Assembly (NCBI GenBank): GCA_004352715.1
Contig: SCFE01000080.1
Coordinates: 1,398,312 to 1,462,311 of the forward strand
Reading direction: 5' to 3'
From: Hofstenia miamia
Lineage: Eukaryota > Xenacoelomorpha > Acoela
DNA: 64,000 nucleotides
The translations under genes were made by a program, and so were the position numbers. Below the pieces are notes generated by a model, which was given only the letters and a program-made list of their open reading frames with translations, did not search any database and was not told the DNA's origin. Below, one piece after another: positions 42,381-54,139 of this stretch (within the stretch, counting starts at the first letter, position 1; every line of letters begins with the position of its first letter).

Positions 42381-44970
42381 CCAGGATTGACAGAAACTGA
42401 AGCAGTAATCAAGGAAAAGATGAAGGAAAAAATAGGTGAGAGACATAGGTTGCCAGTTAAAAGAGGAGTTAAGAAAAGCTAGCTAGCAGTAGAAACAGCA
42501 AGGGTCAATAAAGGGTTGGAGAAGATAGATGCTAGGAGTGTCACAGAAGTAAATAGCTTAGTGTATGCAGGTGAATGTGAGGTGCTGAAAAATGTAGGCA
42601 TGGACATGAAAAAGAAAAGACGACAAGAAGATAAGAGAGACAGAAAACCGACATGGGAGAAAAGAATTGAGAATAAAGTGGGAAAGATTATTCAACAAAT
42701 AGGGAAGATCAGGACAAGCAAGGCAGTATAGGACAGGTCAGGGTAGGTAAGGGAAAGGCTATAGAAACTGCAAGAAAAGAGCTTAACAAGATTAGTTGCA
42801 GAAGCTGAGAAACTGAGAAAATATAGGGCCAGGGCAAATCAGGCAAGAGACAATATGAAGCTTAAGACCCAAGAAGGAAGATTCTACAAAGAACTAGATG
42901 CAGGAGAAAAGGCTAGAGCTAGACAAAGCGAGGACGCAGTAAGGTTCTGAGAGAATATATGGGGAAGTGCGGGACCAGAGATAGAGAGTGAGCAGATGCA
43001 GAAGGAATTCAGACAAGAAGAAGAAGTAATCACAACTGCAAAGCTGAAGCAGGCTCTAAAGAAGATGGAGAAGTGGAAGGCGCCAGGCAGAGATGAGGTA
43101 CATGGGTATTGGCTGAATAAGTTCACAAGTGTTCATGAGAGACTAGCAGTAGCATTGGAGGAGTGTGTCATGAGTGGGTGTCCAGAGTGGATGGTAGTGT
43201 GAAGGCCATTTCTGATACAGAAAGACCCAAAGAAAGGTAGTGAGGCAAACAACTTCAGGCCAATAACATATCTGCCAATAACTTGGAAATTGCTAACTTC
43301 TGTTACTTAGAAAAGAACAAGTTGATACCAGATCCGCAGAAGGGATGTACGACAAAGACGAGATGATGCAAAGATCAGACAGTGGTGGAAAATTGTAGGA
43401 GGAAGACTAACTTAGCAATCGCATGGATATACTACAGGAAGGCCTATGGCAGCATATCACATAGGTGGGTATTGAGCACGCTAGAGACTAATGGAGTTTC
43501 ATGGAAATGGGCTGAGTTTCTAGAAAGGGAAATGGGAAGTGGCACACTGAGATAGACGGGCACAGGTTGAGGTTTAGGCGAGGCAGTTTCCAGGGAGACA
43601 GCTTAGCATCACTACTGTTTGTAGTTAGCTTAATCCCTATCACAGAAATGTTAAAGGAGACAGGCATAGGGTATAAGATGGAGAAGAATGGTAGAGCAGT
43701 GAGTCACCTGTGGTACATGGCCGACCTGAAGATGTATGCTAGTTCAAGGAAGATGTTGCAGAATCAAGTGGAAACATTGGAGAAGGCAAGAAGAGATTCA
43801 GGGTCAGAATTTGGATTAGGAAAGTGTGCAGCAGGGACAATGACTAAAGGTAAGTGCATGGATGGGGATGGTTTAAGGACGAGCAATGGGGATAAAATTG
43901 AGGAAGTCAAAGAGGGGAACAAGTACTTAGGTGTGATAGAGAGGAACAGAACAGATCATGAGGAAATGAAGATAAGGCTAAGAAAAGAATACAAGAGGAG
44001 AGTAAGGAAAGTACTACAGAAGTCAGCATTAAATAGTCAGAATAGTATAAAACCAATTAATACATGGGCGATACAAGTGTTGAAATATTCGGCAGGAATA
44101 GTTAGGTGGAACAAGAATGAACTTAGGGAACTAGACAGAGAGACAAGGAAGATACTAGCACCAGAGAGAGCATTCAACTTAAATGGAGATGTTGATAGGT
44201 TGTACATCGCCAGGCTTAAAGGATGGAAAGGACTGCTAAGTGTGGAGGAAACTGTAGAAGCAGAAGCACTAGGGCTAAAGGAATACGTAGAGGCACAACC
44301 TAAAGGGTCACTACTGGAGGTCACTAAGGAGTTAAAGAAGATAAGAACTGAGAGTGAAGGAAAGAAGATATACCAGAGTAGGATGGAATCAGAGAGACAA
44401 ACAAGTTATAGGCAGAAGGCAATGCATGGAGAATACTGCAGGAACACAGAAATGTTTGACAAAGAGCAGCATGGGTTAGAAGCAGGAGACAAATGTAATG
44501 AGCACAAGCCACAGTGCGTAATAAAAAATGAGAAGGTTAAGATACTGTGGGACTGCTACATACAGACAAGCAAGGTGATAGAAGCACGGAGGCCAGACAT
44601 AGTAGTAGTAGACAAATAGAAAAGATTGGAAACAGTGATAGACATAGCAGTACCAAAGGAGAGGAATGTAGAAAGCAAGGAAAAAGAGAAGATAGACAAG
44701 TACAGGGAGTTGGCAGAGGAAATAGAAAGGCTGTGGAAGTTGAAGAAAGTTGGAGTAGTCCTGGTAGTTGTAGGAGCACTAGAAGCAGTAATTAAGAAGC
44801 ATAAGAGATACTTAGAGGAGTTGGGTGTATCATATTGGGGAGGAGTAGTAGCACAGAAGACAGCATTGTTAGGAACAGCTAGAGTCATGAGGAAAGCTCT
44901 CGGACTTCCTGGGAACTGGTGAGTTCCCCGAGCTGAGAGGGAACCAGCATGAAGCTGTGAGAAGAAATGA

Positions 44971-45010
<40 letters not shown>
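42381..45010 (+). pseudogene. R2-superfamily-like LINE (RT plus restriction-like endonuclease), defective
   Basis: Plus strand, G/A-rich codon use unlike the neighbours. N-terminal coiled-coil-like Lys/Glu-rich region (42400-42960, several stops). Then RT: EKWKAPGRDEVHGYWLNKFT (43071-43130), LIQKDPKKGSEANNFRPITY, a frame-broken stretch to 43560, FRRGSFQGDSLASLLFVVSL, and WYMADLKMYA, where the YxDD box reads YMAD. Next come IKPINTWAIQVLKYSAGIVR and further conserved thumb sequence. The C-terminal nuclease-like part has RRPDIVVVDK, stop, IDIAVPKERNVESKEKEKID then KY (PD...D...K pattern). The stretch expected between RT and nuclease, including a CCHC finger, seems deleted near 44470. It ends in (AAT)n at 44964-45010. 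Confidence 0.8.
44964..45010. repeat. (AAT)n tail of the LINE
   Basis: ATA/AAT triplet run immediately after the LINE 3' UTR, a typical non-LTR 3' tail. Confidence 0.9.
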
Positions 45011-45030
45011 TTAATATTAATAATTAGTAA

Positions 45031-45210
45031 ATGTATTCTGCTGTCACTAAGATGGAATTTGTAAAATCTCTGTTGGCAGTTCTGTTTGGTGAGACAAATT
45101 TTAACGTGGGCAAACATAATGGTATCATAGGAAGACTTGATATTTTGCCTTTAAACAACTCTTCATTGGCTAATATGCCTGCTAAACATGAATTAGCTTT
45201 TCATAATGAA
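45031..45210 (+). CDS. Possible exon of an unidentified gene
   Basis: Open frame MYSAVTKMEFVKSLLAVLFG... ending HNE before a perfect donor GAA|GTAAGT at 45210/45211. No family recognised. The ATG or an upstream TTAG could start it. Directly follows the LINE tail. Confidence 0.25.
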
Positions 45211-45234
45211 GTAAGTTTCTTCAATTGATGGAAA

Positions 45235-47240
45235 GCCAACAATTCCAAATTAACCATCTCAGAAAATTTCTTAGCAACTCAATGTTGACCCCACAACCCT
45301 AGCAATATCATATTTTCCTCAATAGATGTAAAAGTAGTTGATAAACATAATTTTGATAACAGACAATTATGTAATGATCAAAACTAATATTTTATATTGT
45401 GTATCTTTGTACAAAATATAACCTGTTACCAGAAATCAAAAGAATTTATATGTAATTCACAGCACGGATTGTTAGATAAGGCCAATTGGCTAACAACAGC
45501 AAACAGCATTGCAAGACTTTATATTAGTACTAAAAGTGGCCACAAAAGTTAACATAGATAGCAAATTTTGTTGCAAACTTCTATGATATATAATTTTTTT
45601 AAATTCAACGTAACTTAAGCTACAAGAAGAATCAAAGAATTTCTGTTTTTTGCTGAATTTATTTCTATTCTTAGAAAAACTGATCAAGAAAAAATAAAGC
45701 TAGTTTTTCTTAATAATCTATATATGGCCAACCAATAAAATATTATATTAGCAACTGTTGTCAATGATGATATTACTATAAAAGAGTTTCCCATGGAGCC
45801 AACCACTGGTGGACCTCCAGTGGCAGAAACGGTGGGTCACCGGATTGATTTAGTCGCCCGTGGTTAACTGGTGGCTAATTGGTGGCAAAATATGATTTTG
45901 GCATCAGAGCAATGTCTCAAATGTGACAATAGCAAACTTTTATATTGAAAACGAGTTTAAACATTGCAGTTTAATCTAACACAACCCAACAAAGGGTTGA
46001 AGGAAATGATAACAAGCTTACCATTTATATTGATTTTAATTTCAATGGAAAATATGAAGAATTTTTTATTATAAGCAATAACAACAAGCATACAAGATGC
46101 CAAAATTAAATTTAATTTTCAATTTCAGAAGAAATTGCAATTTTTAGATAGAATTTTTTCCAATAATTAAAAAAAACTTTTGCCCAATTTTAATTACTAA
46201 TATAGACATCGATTTCAAGGTCCGCGAATAATCATGAATAAATTATTTTGAAAATTCATTCTGCGCATATATCTTTTAATTTTTGCAAACAGAAAATTGC
46301 AAAAAAGCTCTTCACAATGAATTTTATATATTTATGAGATAGAGGAAGCATAATAATAAATAATATTTTACTTGCAAGCATTATCTCATATATTATTTAT
46401 GATTAAAAGTAAATCAGATATCACTAGCGGTCCACAAGTCGTCCACTGGTGGCTATGAGTGGCTGCAATTGAATTGCATTAGAAAATATATTTAACTCCA
46501 TTTACAACGTTTTTCCTGGTTTCAATTTGCTAAAATGATATGGCAAGATTTTTTGCTTCTAACTTATAATAAAATTCAAAGTTGCACTCTGAAGACAAAC
46601 TTCAACACAAAAAGCTTAATATCATCTGATTATGTTTACAAAGAAGCACTGTTCTTGCTGTTTCATTTTCGCAACTTAGGTTTTTTATTTTTTCGCCTAC
46701 CGTAACATGTTCGCGTGGTTGTATCTTGTAGGACAGTCGTATTTGTATAGCTACAAGAAGGATTTATTATGAAAACACTGAAGTGCATGTCATAAGTAAC
46801 ATATTTCACTTAATCAAAAAATAATAGCGTAATTGTGCAATTTTAGAGTTTTTAGCAATTTTTTGCCCTCATTTATTGTTTGAAAATGCATTTAATCTAC
46901 ATGTATTTCATTGATTGCTTAAATATATACACCAAAATTTTTTCTTACCAAAGCCAATTCCATTATTGCTTGTAAGCAGAAGTGATGAACTTAATCTGAA
47001 TGTATCCTCAAAATAAGACGTCATCTCCAAACTATGCATGAAGTGAAAGCAAATTTTAGGGACACGCTATTCTGAGTGATAATTTTACTTGAGATTCGTA
47101 GTACATCTAAGTGTGTTTTTGCTTGAAATAATATATAAACGACGTTGTTTAATAATAGCAGTTGTTTAAAAATAATCCATATAACAATTAAAATGTATTG
47201 AAAAAAACTGATTGTCGAAGTAGGAATGGAGATGTCTGCC
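45235..47240. other. AT-rich DNA with an inverted-repeat candidate
   Basis: 45795-45890 and 46425-46480 share CCACTGGTGG / CCACTAGTGG-like motifs (ACCACTGGTGGACC, CACAAGTCGTCCACTGGTGG), possibly ends of a roughly 680-bp non-autonomous element. No gene seen. Confidence 0.35.
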
Positions 47241-47774
47241 AAAATTCCATAAAAAAGCTAAGCGCTTTTTGTATTGTCTCCTAAGACAATAGGATCTTCT
47301 TATCAGTTAACAATTTCAGAAAATAGGAATGATTCAATTAACATTATTCAACGTGAGAGTTTTCCTTCTGATTTATATCGATTTCTTCTGTTCTCGATTT
47401 GGTTTGTCCATTTGATTCAACTTAGAATATTAGTATTGACCATTATTTCAAATCAACATTTTTTATTTGAAATATCAAAGCAACCCTGTAAGCCTGCTAA
47501 TGAATCAGTAACAATATCTTCTTCTTAATTAATTTGTAGTGTTTATTTTATCTGGTCTATAATTTTAAAATGTTTGTTTTTAAAAAAACCTGTTGTAGTC
47601 CTGAAATTTCAAATGATTTTTAGAAAATGGCATATAACTAGCATACATAATATAATATAATAAAACTGTGTAATTTAATCGTATAAAACGAAATCACATA
47701 CAATTAATTAGTGCTAGCCTGCTATATATGATAGTTAATTTTTAAAAAGAAGAGCATCAAAGCATTAATTTCAG

Positions 47775-47971
47775 AAATTTCTATTAAATTTTTCAAAAGC
47801 CTGTGCATTACAATGGTTGGTTAATATTAAACCATATGTTGTATTAGCTTCACCATTACCAGCAGGCATGACCAACCAAACTCGTACAAGAATTTTTAAA
47901 GTTGAAAAATTGTATTTCGTTTGTAGAATTGGATTGCAAATTTCATTAGTGCAAACGATCAAACAATGAAA
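47775..47971 (+). CDS. Possible exon of an unidentified gene
   Basis: After acceptor ATTTCAG one frame reads KFLLNFSKACALQWLVNIKP then YVVLASPLPAGMTNQTRTRI and stops at 47966-47968. A GTGAGT donor follows at 47972. Only this frame is open. The composition looks protein-like, but no family was recognised. Confidence 0.3.
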
Positions 47972-48389
47972 GTGAGTTTAATTTATTGATTTTAATTGTT
48001 GAAGAGTATTATAAACGTAGGAACTGTAAATTAGAAATTTTTTTGGGGTTCGAATTCTATTGATAATTACTTATTTTAAGCTTCTTGCATACAATAGAAA
48101 ACTCTGATTTTTGAAATGTTTTGAGATCTTTTTGTTGACCTAGTTATAAAAAAACTCCCTTGCCATATTTGCAAAGACCAAGAGAAAATTGGAATCAGGA
48201 AAATTGGAGGCAAAAAATTGTAGAGAGAAAAATTACAACTTTATGTATTTTGAACGGAACGTATTTTACTTCTAACCCTATTGGCCTTTTTGTGTGTGTC
48301 CAAATTTCAGCTTACTATTTCCCACAAAGTATAGATAAAATTTATGAAATTCTATTATTATGAATATATTTTAAAATAATTTCTTAATA

Positions 48390-48832
48390 TTTAATTTAGG
48401 TGGCAATATCAATAAGCTAATCCCTCGTAATCCAAGCTCCCAAAATCAAACTTTTATTAATAAACTTTTAAAATTAAATTGGTAATAATTCAATAATATT
48501 AAATTCATTGTTTGTGTTATTAATCAACAAATTATCAATAAAGGAGTTTCATTGACTACTTCTGATGTTGAGAAATTTGTAAAGATTCTATTCTTTAGTA
48601 TTGAATTGTACTTGTTCCATGTTATGGATAAATTGGAATGACTTTTACTAAAAGCAAATTTAACTCTCGAGGGACTATTTTCTTCAGTTTTTGTGGTCTC
48701 AGCGCAATTATCGTACGCGTTAAATGTGATTGGTTCGATTCCAGAAAACAAACATTCGTCTAATTTAAATAAATTTTCGACTACTGCGCCACATGCTGTT
48801 CATGTAAAGAGTTTAGATTGGATTTTTAAGAT
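48390..48832 (+). CDS. Possible broken exon(s) of an unidentified gene
   Basis: Plus strand GNINKLIPRNPSSQNQTFIN, then SLTTSDVEKFVKILFFSIEL and YLFHVMDKLE, an in-frame TGA at 48639-48641, then LLLKANLTLEGLFSSVFVVS and AQLSYALNVIGSIPE up to a stop near 48834. The frame resumes unchanged after the TGA (a possible CGA-to-TGA change), so this may be a pseudogene or a missed intron. Family unknown. Confidence 0.3.
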
Positions 48833-48871
48833 TTAGCGATGCCCAACCCATAGTCAAGACACATTTTCAGC

Positions 48872-49044
48872 CAAAGTGGTTGTCTAGTTCAGTACAGAAC
48901 ATTATCAGCTTCTATCTTACTGTGCTTAACATGGACTTTTACCTTTCAAATCTTTCAATTACCAGTTTACAGTGCCTCATAATTTTTTGTAACCTAGTAT
49001 GCATTGTTAAAATCAAGAAAATCGGCCGCATATTTTGCACAGAG
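48872..49044 (+). CDS. Possible exon of an unidentified gene
   Basis: Between acceptor CATTTTCAG and donor GAG|GTAAGA the frame reads PKWLSSSVQNIISFYLTVLN then MDFYLSNLS..., hydrophobic and open throughout. Could continue the candidate gene at 48390. Confidence 0.25.
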
Positions 49045-50226
49045 GTAAGATTTCATGCTAGTACTTAACAATTTACACATTGCTCTTAAAACTGCTAATA
49101 GATATAATTAAGCATTTAAATTTCCCGAACAATGCCAAGCTGGCTTTTGCAATACCAAATATTAATTTTATTTATATATATTTCCGTATCAGAATGATCC
49201 AGAGACTAACTTGAAATAGTTCTGTTTACAATAATATTCAAATATTCCGTTATTCCACGCTATTTCGTCCGCTGAAATTGATTTTATTTCCTAAGAGGAA
49301 TTTTATATTATTGATTAAAAGTTTTGACGTCGCATCAATAATTGCAGAAGGTTAAGTATTATTAAGAAATCACTGAACGTCATTTTAAAGAGAGACTAAG
49401 TAACTTAGTTTATTATAAAATCATCTGACTCAAATGGAACGTACGCAGGATTTTTTTACTCATATTTCTTCTGGATAAATACTAAACACACTAGGAGTAA
49501 TCTGAAAAGTGAATTTTGTAGTAGGCTGCAAAGTGGGAATGTCTGACGTATTTAAAGATTGGCAAGCTATAACCGTAGAAATAAGTGTTTTATAAAAGTT
49601 TTAAGCTTTTACTATAATAACCAATTAGTATTTAAGATTAAATGTCTCTTCTTATATTAGTGTGCGAAGCAATTAGCATTCGCTGAATAAATTTACACAC
49701 CTGGACTGTCCTTTTGTGCGATCTGTTAGCAAAGAACATGTTAGAAGAAATCGTAAATTTTCAAAAGAAATTGCAATGTGCCGGCAATATTGTCGTTCTG
49801 AATTTTGCTTTTGTCCCTCAAGTGAAGAAAATTTTGTAAGAATTCCAATTCCTTAATTCAACAAATTCAAGACCAAATTTTTAGCTTAATTTGCACATTT
49901 GACTTTAATGAAGGATCACATAACGCATTTAGTGTGAGGAATGCTTAACTCAATTTATTTGAAAATGATATATTGAAGTTTTGCAGGTATTTAAGTAATG
50001 CAGAAGTTTTATTCTTCAATATCATACTTATTTGTGCTTACCTTAATTTCTTTTTTATCTTGTGTTCTTTGTAACTAATAGTTTGAAATCGTTGTATATT
50101 TAGTGATTATTCAAATTATGAGCAAGTTTTTGATTATGAATACTTTATTATCAATTATTTGTATTAGAATGAGTGTTGCAAAAAAACTAAATTTCATTTT
50201 TTTCTAATCAACACCAACAGCAAAAG
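49045..50226. other. AT-rich DNA, weak ORFs only
   Basis: A short frame at 49735-49840 (KNMLEEIVNFQKKLQC...) is open between stops, but there is no further support. Confidence 0.3.
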
Positions 50227-50559
50227 TTAGACACTTCCTTTAAAAAATAGGTAGCTTGTTGAAAGATCTTTTATGTTGGCATGATTCCATTCACAGAGGC
50301 TCATATGAAGTCCTCTTTTTAGCGAGCTCATCTCACAAATAATTTCATCTTGAGTTCTAGAGCATTCAAATTGGTGAAGGTTTCTTACCCAGCCATTACA
50401 TTTACATACACGGCTTGAAATGATCCGGGCCAAACCGGTTTGGGTGGAGCAAAATTGAAATTTGTAGTAATTTTCATGTATACTATCAGTTTGTTTTGTA
50501 CTTATGTTCAACAAACTATTCCAGGCTTTTAATAATATTTGATTTTGTTGTTTTTCCAA
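50227..50559 (-). CDS. Cys-rich ORF of unknown function
   Basis: A 110-residue minus-strand ORF. Its middle part is Cys-rich (FQFCSTQTG, RVCKCNGWVRNLHQFECSR, IICEM, SLCEWNHA), as in an extracellular domain. No signal peptide or family match. Could be an exon or chance. Confidence 0.25.
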   Translation of the reverse strand: MEKQQNQILLKAWNSLLNISTKQTDSIHENYYKFQFCSTQTGLARIISSRVCKCNGWVRNLHQFECSRTQDEIICEMSSLKRGLHMSLCEWNHANIKDLSTSYLFFKGSV

Positions 50560-50784
50560 ATTTTGTTCCTGTTCTTAGTAACTTATTGATTATTTGTTTT
50601 GAAACATCGGGTGTGTATATTCGACGTCTTTTATAGTAAAAATAGTTTTTCTATCAAAAACTGAATAAAGGATTTGATGAATTAAGGCTTTATCATTCGT
50701 AAAACGGTTAGTCAATTGACTACAATACTATAAAAATTGTTCTTATTGAAAAGAATATTAATTAATATGAATTGTCTTGCTTGA

Positions 50785-50791
50785 TATATAT

Positions 50792-50827
<36 letters not shown>

Positions 50828-50990
50828 NNNNNNNNNNNNNNNNNNNNNNNNNNNNNNNNNNNNNNNNNNNNNNNNNNNNNNNNNNNNNNNNNNNNNNNNN
50901 NNNNNNNNNNNNNNNNNNNNNNNNNNNNNNNNNNNNNNNNNNNNNNNNNNNNNNNNNNNNNNNNNNNNNNNNNNNNNNNNNNNNNNNNNN

Positions 50991-51020
<30 letters not shown>
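50785..51020. repeat. (TA)n microsatellite containing a 163-N gap
   Basis: TA repeats on both sides of Ns 50828-50990; the gap is evidently unsequenced TA repeat. Confidence 0.9.
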
Positions 51021-51022
<2 letters not shown>

Positions 51023-51642
51023 TAAATAATTTAATTAATGAATAGAATGACCATTGTTGGAGTGAAATAGGTTAATATGGTCAAGCCGTGTTATCTAACT
51101 CACTTGTTCATACTTGCAGAATTGGAACGTTTAAGATTAAAATGTAAACAATTGATTAGTTATACATTGATATATGTTGTTAACAAATTTCATGTGGTAC
51201 CTTAAAATTTCATTGCCTGACCACTAGCATACCAAATATTTGGCAATGTTTGCCTTTCAGTCAAATCTCTTCTGTCAAACTTTTATTCTTTAAAAAATTA
51301 ATCATTTTGTTATTTTGCCAACATTTGTGATGTTGACGTCATCTATAGAAGTGAAATGTAATTTTACAAAGTCTGATTGCAACTATACAGCTGTAGATAT
51401 TGTTAGGTTTACACTTGAATTCTTTACTTGCAAGATGTCGTGCACTCTAATAAACTTAAGCAAATATGAAACTAATAAACTCGTGATACTAGGGAACATT
51501 AATACATTTTGAGTTAAGCGTGTTTTCAGGAGAATTAATTGGTGTGGTTCATATTGAACTTGTTTTACTATACAAGTTCATGTGTAACAATAAAATTTTT
51601 CTATTGATCACTTCATCATTCTACCTGTTATATTTTAAAAGC
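51021..51642. other. AT-rich DNA, no feature seen
   Basis: Nothing recognisable. Confidence 0.5.
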
Positions 51643-52676
51643 TATATATATANNNNNNNNNNNNNNNNNNNNNNNNNNNNNNNNNNNNNNNNNNNNNNNN
51701 NNNNNNNNNNNNNNNNNNNNNNNNNNNNNNNNNNNNNNNNNNNNNNNNNNNNNNNNNNNNNNNNNNNNNNNNNNNNNNNNNNNNNNNNNNNNNNNNNNNN
51801 NNNNNNNNNNNNNNNNNNNNNNNNNNNNNNNNNNNNNNNNNNNNNNNNNNNNNNNNNNNNNNNNNNNNNNNNNNNNNNNNNNNNNNNNNNNNNNNNNNNN
51901 NNNNNNNNNNNNNNNNNNNNNNNNNNNNNNNNNNNNNNNNNNNNNNNNNNNNNNNNNNNNNNNNNNNNNNNNNNNNNNNNNNNNNNNNNNNNNNNNNNNN
52001 NNNNNNNNNNNNNNNNNNNNNNNNNNNNNNNNNNNNNNNNNNNNNNNNNNNNNNNNNNNNNNNNNNNNNNNNNNNNNNNNNNNNNNNNNNNNNNNNNNNN
52101 NNNNNNNNNNNNNNNNNNNNNNNNNNNNNNNNNNNNNNNNNNNNNNNNNNNNNNNNNNNNNNNNNNNNNNNNNNNNNNNNNNNNNNNNNNNNNNNNNNNN
52201 NNNNNNNNNNNNNNNNNNNNNNNNNNNNNNNNNNNNNNNNNNNNNNNNNNNNNNNNNNNNNNNNNNNNNNNNNNNNNNNNNNNNNNNNNNNNNNNNNNNN
52301 NNNNNNNNNNNNNNNNNNNNNNNNNNNNNNNNNNNNNNNNNNNNNNNNNNNNNNNNNNNNNNNNNNNNNNNNNNNNNNNNNNNNNNNNNNNNNNNNNNNN
52401 NNNNNNNNNNNNNNNNNNNNNNNNNNNNNNNNNNNNNNNNNNNNNNNNNNNNNNNNNNNNNNNNNNNNNNNNNNNNNNNNNNNNNNNNNNNNNNNNNNNN
52501 NNNNNNNNNNNNNNNNNNNNNNNNNNNNNNNNNNNNNNNNNNNNNNNNNNNNNNNNNNNNNNNNNNNNNNNNNNNNNNNNNNNNNNNNNNNNNNNNNNNN
52601 NNNNNNNNNNNNNNNNNNNNNNNNNNNNNNNNNNNNNNNNNNNNNNNNNNNNATATATATATATATATATATATAT
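51643..52676. repeat. (TA)n microsatellite containing a 1000-N gap
   Basis: TA on both sides of Ns 51653-52652. Confidence 0.9.
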
Positions 52677-54050
52677 CCTGCTCTTGATAAAGATTATTCA
52701 AGATAATATATTTTTTTAAGTGCAGCAAATCTTCAATTTTTCTTCTAGGTACTTATCACTTGTCCAATATTGCCTAGCTAATGAGAAGACATTATTTTAA
52801 TATCAACAGGTCGATTATTAATAAACCAAGCATTTGTAATGTTTTGCCTTAATTTTGGGTAGAAAGATTCTTGACAGCTACTAATTAAATTATCAGTTGA
52901 CATTTAACATAAAGCCAGCATCCAAGTCCACATCGCCAAATTACAAAGACACTGTCAAAATGTGAAACGTTAATTTTACGTTAAATTGCATTAGCTGGTG
53001 AACAGTGATTAACAATAATGAATCAAATCTAAAATGTAGAGTGCCATTTGTATTAAGATTCCAAAAGATATTGAAAGTCTACATCTGACTAAATGATTAA
53101 AATTACTAGAGTTTGCTTGTTATGGGGTGTGCATATGATTTTTCGACGGGGACATCTTAGTTGTGATCACTTGAGTGACCAAAGGTGGAGAGAACCCCGC
53201 CAAATTGTGAAATATTGGAAAAAAATAGGCCCTGAATATAAATCTCACCACTTTTGTCTTACAATTTTTTTTAACTTTTTTTATAAAAACGGTTGATTTT
53301 ATCAATCAAAATCAATGTTGACAACCTGAGGGGGGACATTCAACCGTGCCCCCTTGCGCACGCAGACTTGTCAATCAGCCGATACTTTAAAGTGTTTTTT
53401 CGGCCGGGTCGCCAAATATAATTATTCAATGAGGTTTGTTTTGCTCGATAGGAATTTTTTAGACAGCTCTTCAAGTTGCTTGATAAGCATTTAAATATTT
53501 GACTGCAAGAAACGCATATTGAAATAAATTTTGCCTAAATAAGTAAAAGTAGAACAACCCATTGGTTATGCTCTGCTCGGATCAGCTCGTTGCAAGTAGA
53601 CTCTTTGACAAGTTTTTGTGTACGTCATTGTGTTTGTTAATAAATTATTTTATGCATGAAATTAAATTTTTATCATTTAGAACGACTAATATAAATTATT
53701 GTTTTCAAGCACATTTTATAAAAATATGTTTTCAATCCATGGAAATTTTTAAGAATTTAATGGAAACACTTTTTTCCAATAAAGCGATTTCTGTCGACAT
53801 ATATTTACTGATTTCAATAAATGTGCGCCTATATTTTAATTGGATTTGATGAAATTGACCGCAATTGTTATCGTAGAATAATTAATGTGTTCTATTATTT
53901 CTAAGGAGGAGAACATCACATTGTATTAAAAAATTAAGAGTATGAATTGCGTAATAACTCAAATTGAATTAGGTGTATCAATGTACCAATTACTATCTAT
54001 TGTTTTCAGATATGAATAAATAAGAAATAAAATATATAATTTTGAATTTT
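52677..54050. other. AT-rich DNA with a possible degenerate MITE
   Basis: 53140-53365 contains GGGGGGACAT and CCCCCTTGCGCACGCAG, reminiscent of the hAT MITE at 39637 but without clear ends. No gene. Confidence 0.3.
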
Positions 54051-54052
54051 CA

Positions 54053-54139
54053 GATTCTGTTTTACAACCTTCAGATTTGGATGGAGCTGGGTTTCATTTT
54101 TTCGATTCGGCTTGTAAAGAAGATGCGATTCATTATTAA
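54053..54139 (+). CDS. Possible terminal exon of an unidentified gene
   Basis: After acceptor ATTTTCAG one frame reads SVLQPSDLDGAGFHFFDSAC then KEDAIHY-stop. Short but protein-like. No family recognised. Confidence 0.2.
   Translation, partial: DSVLQPSDLDGAGFHFFDSACKEDAIHY

Noticed and set aside
44037-44888. Minus-strand Ser/Leu-rich ORFs of 62-110 residues
   Set aside because: Complement of the A/G-rich LINE coding sequence; low-complexity shadows.
48725-48740. GGTTCGATTCC resembling a tRNA B box
   Set aside because: No A box, acceptor stem or cloverleaf around it, and it lies inside a protein-like frame.
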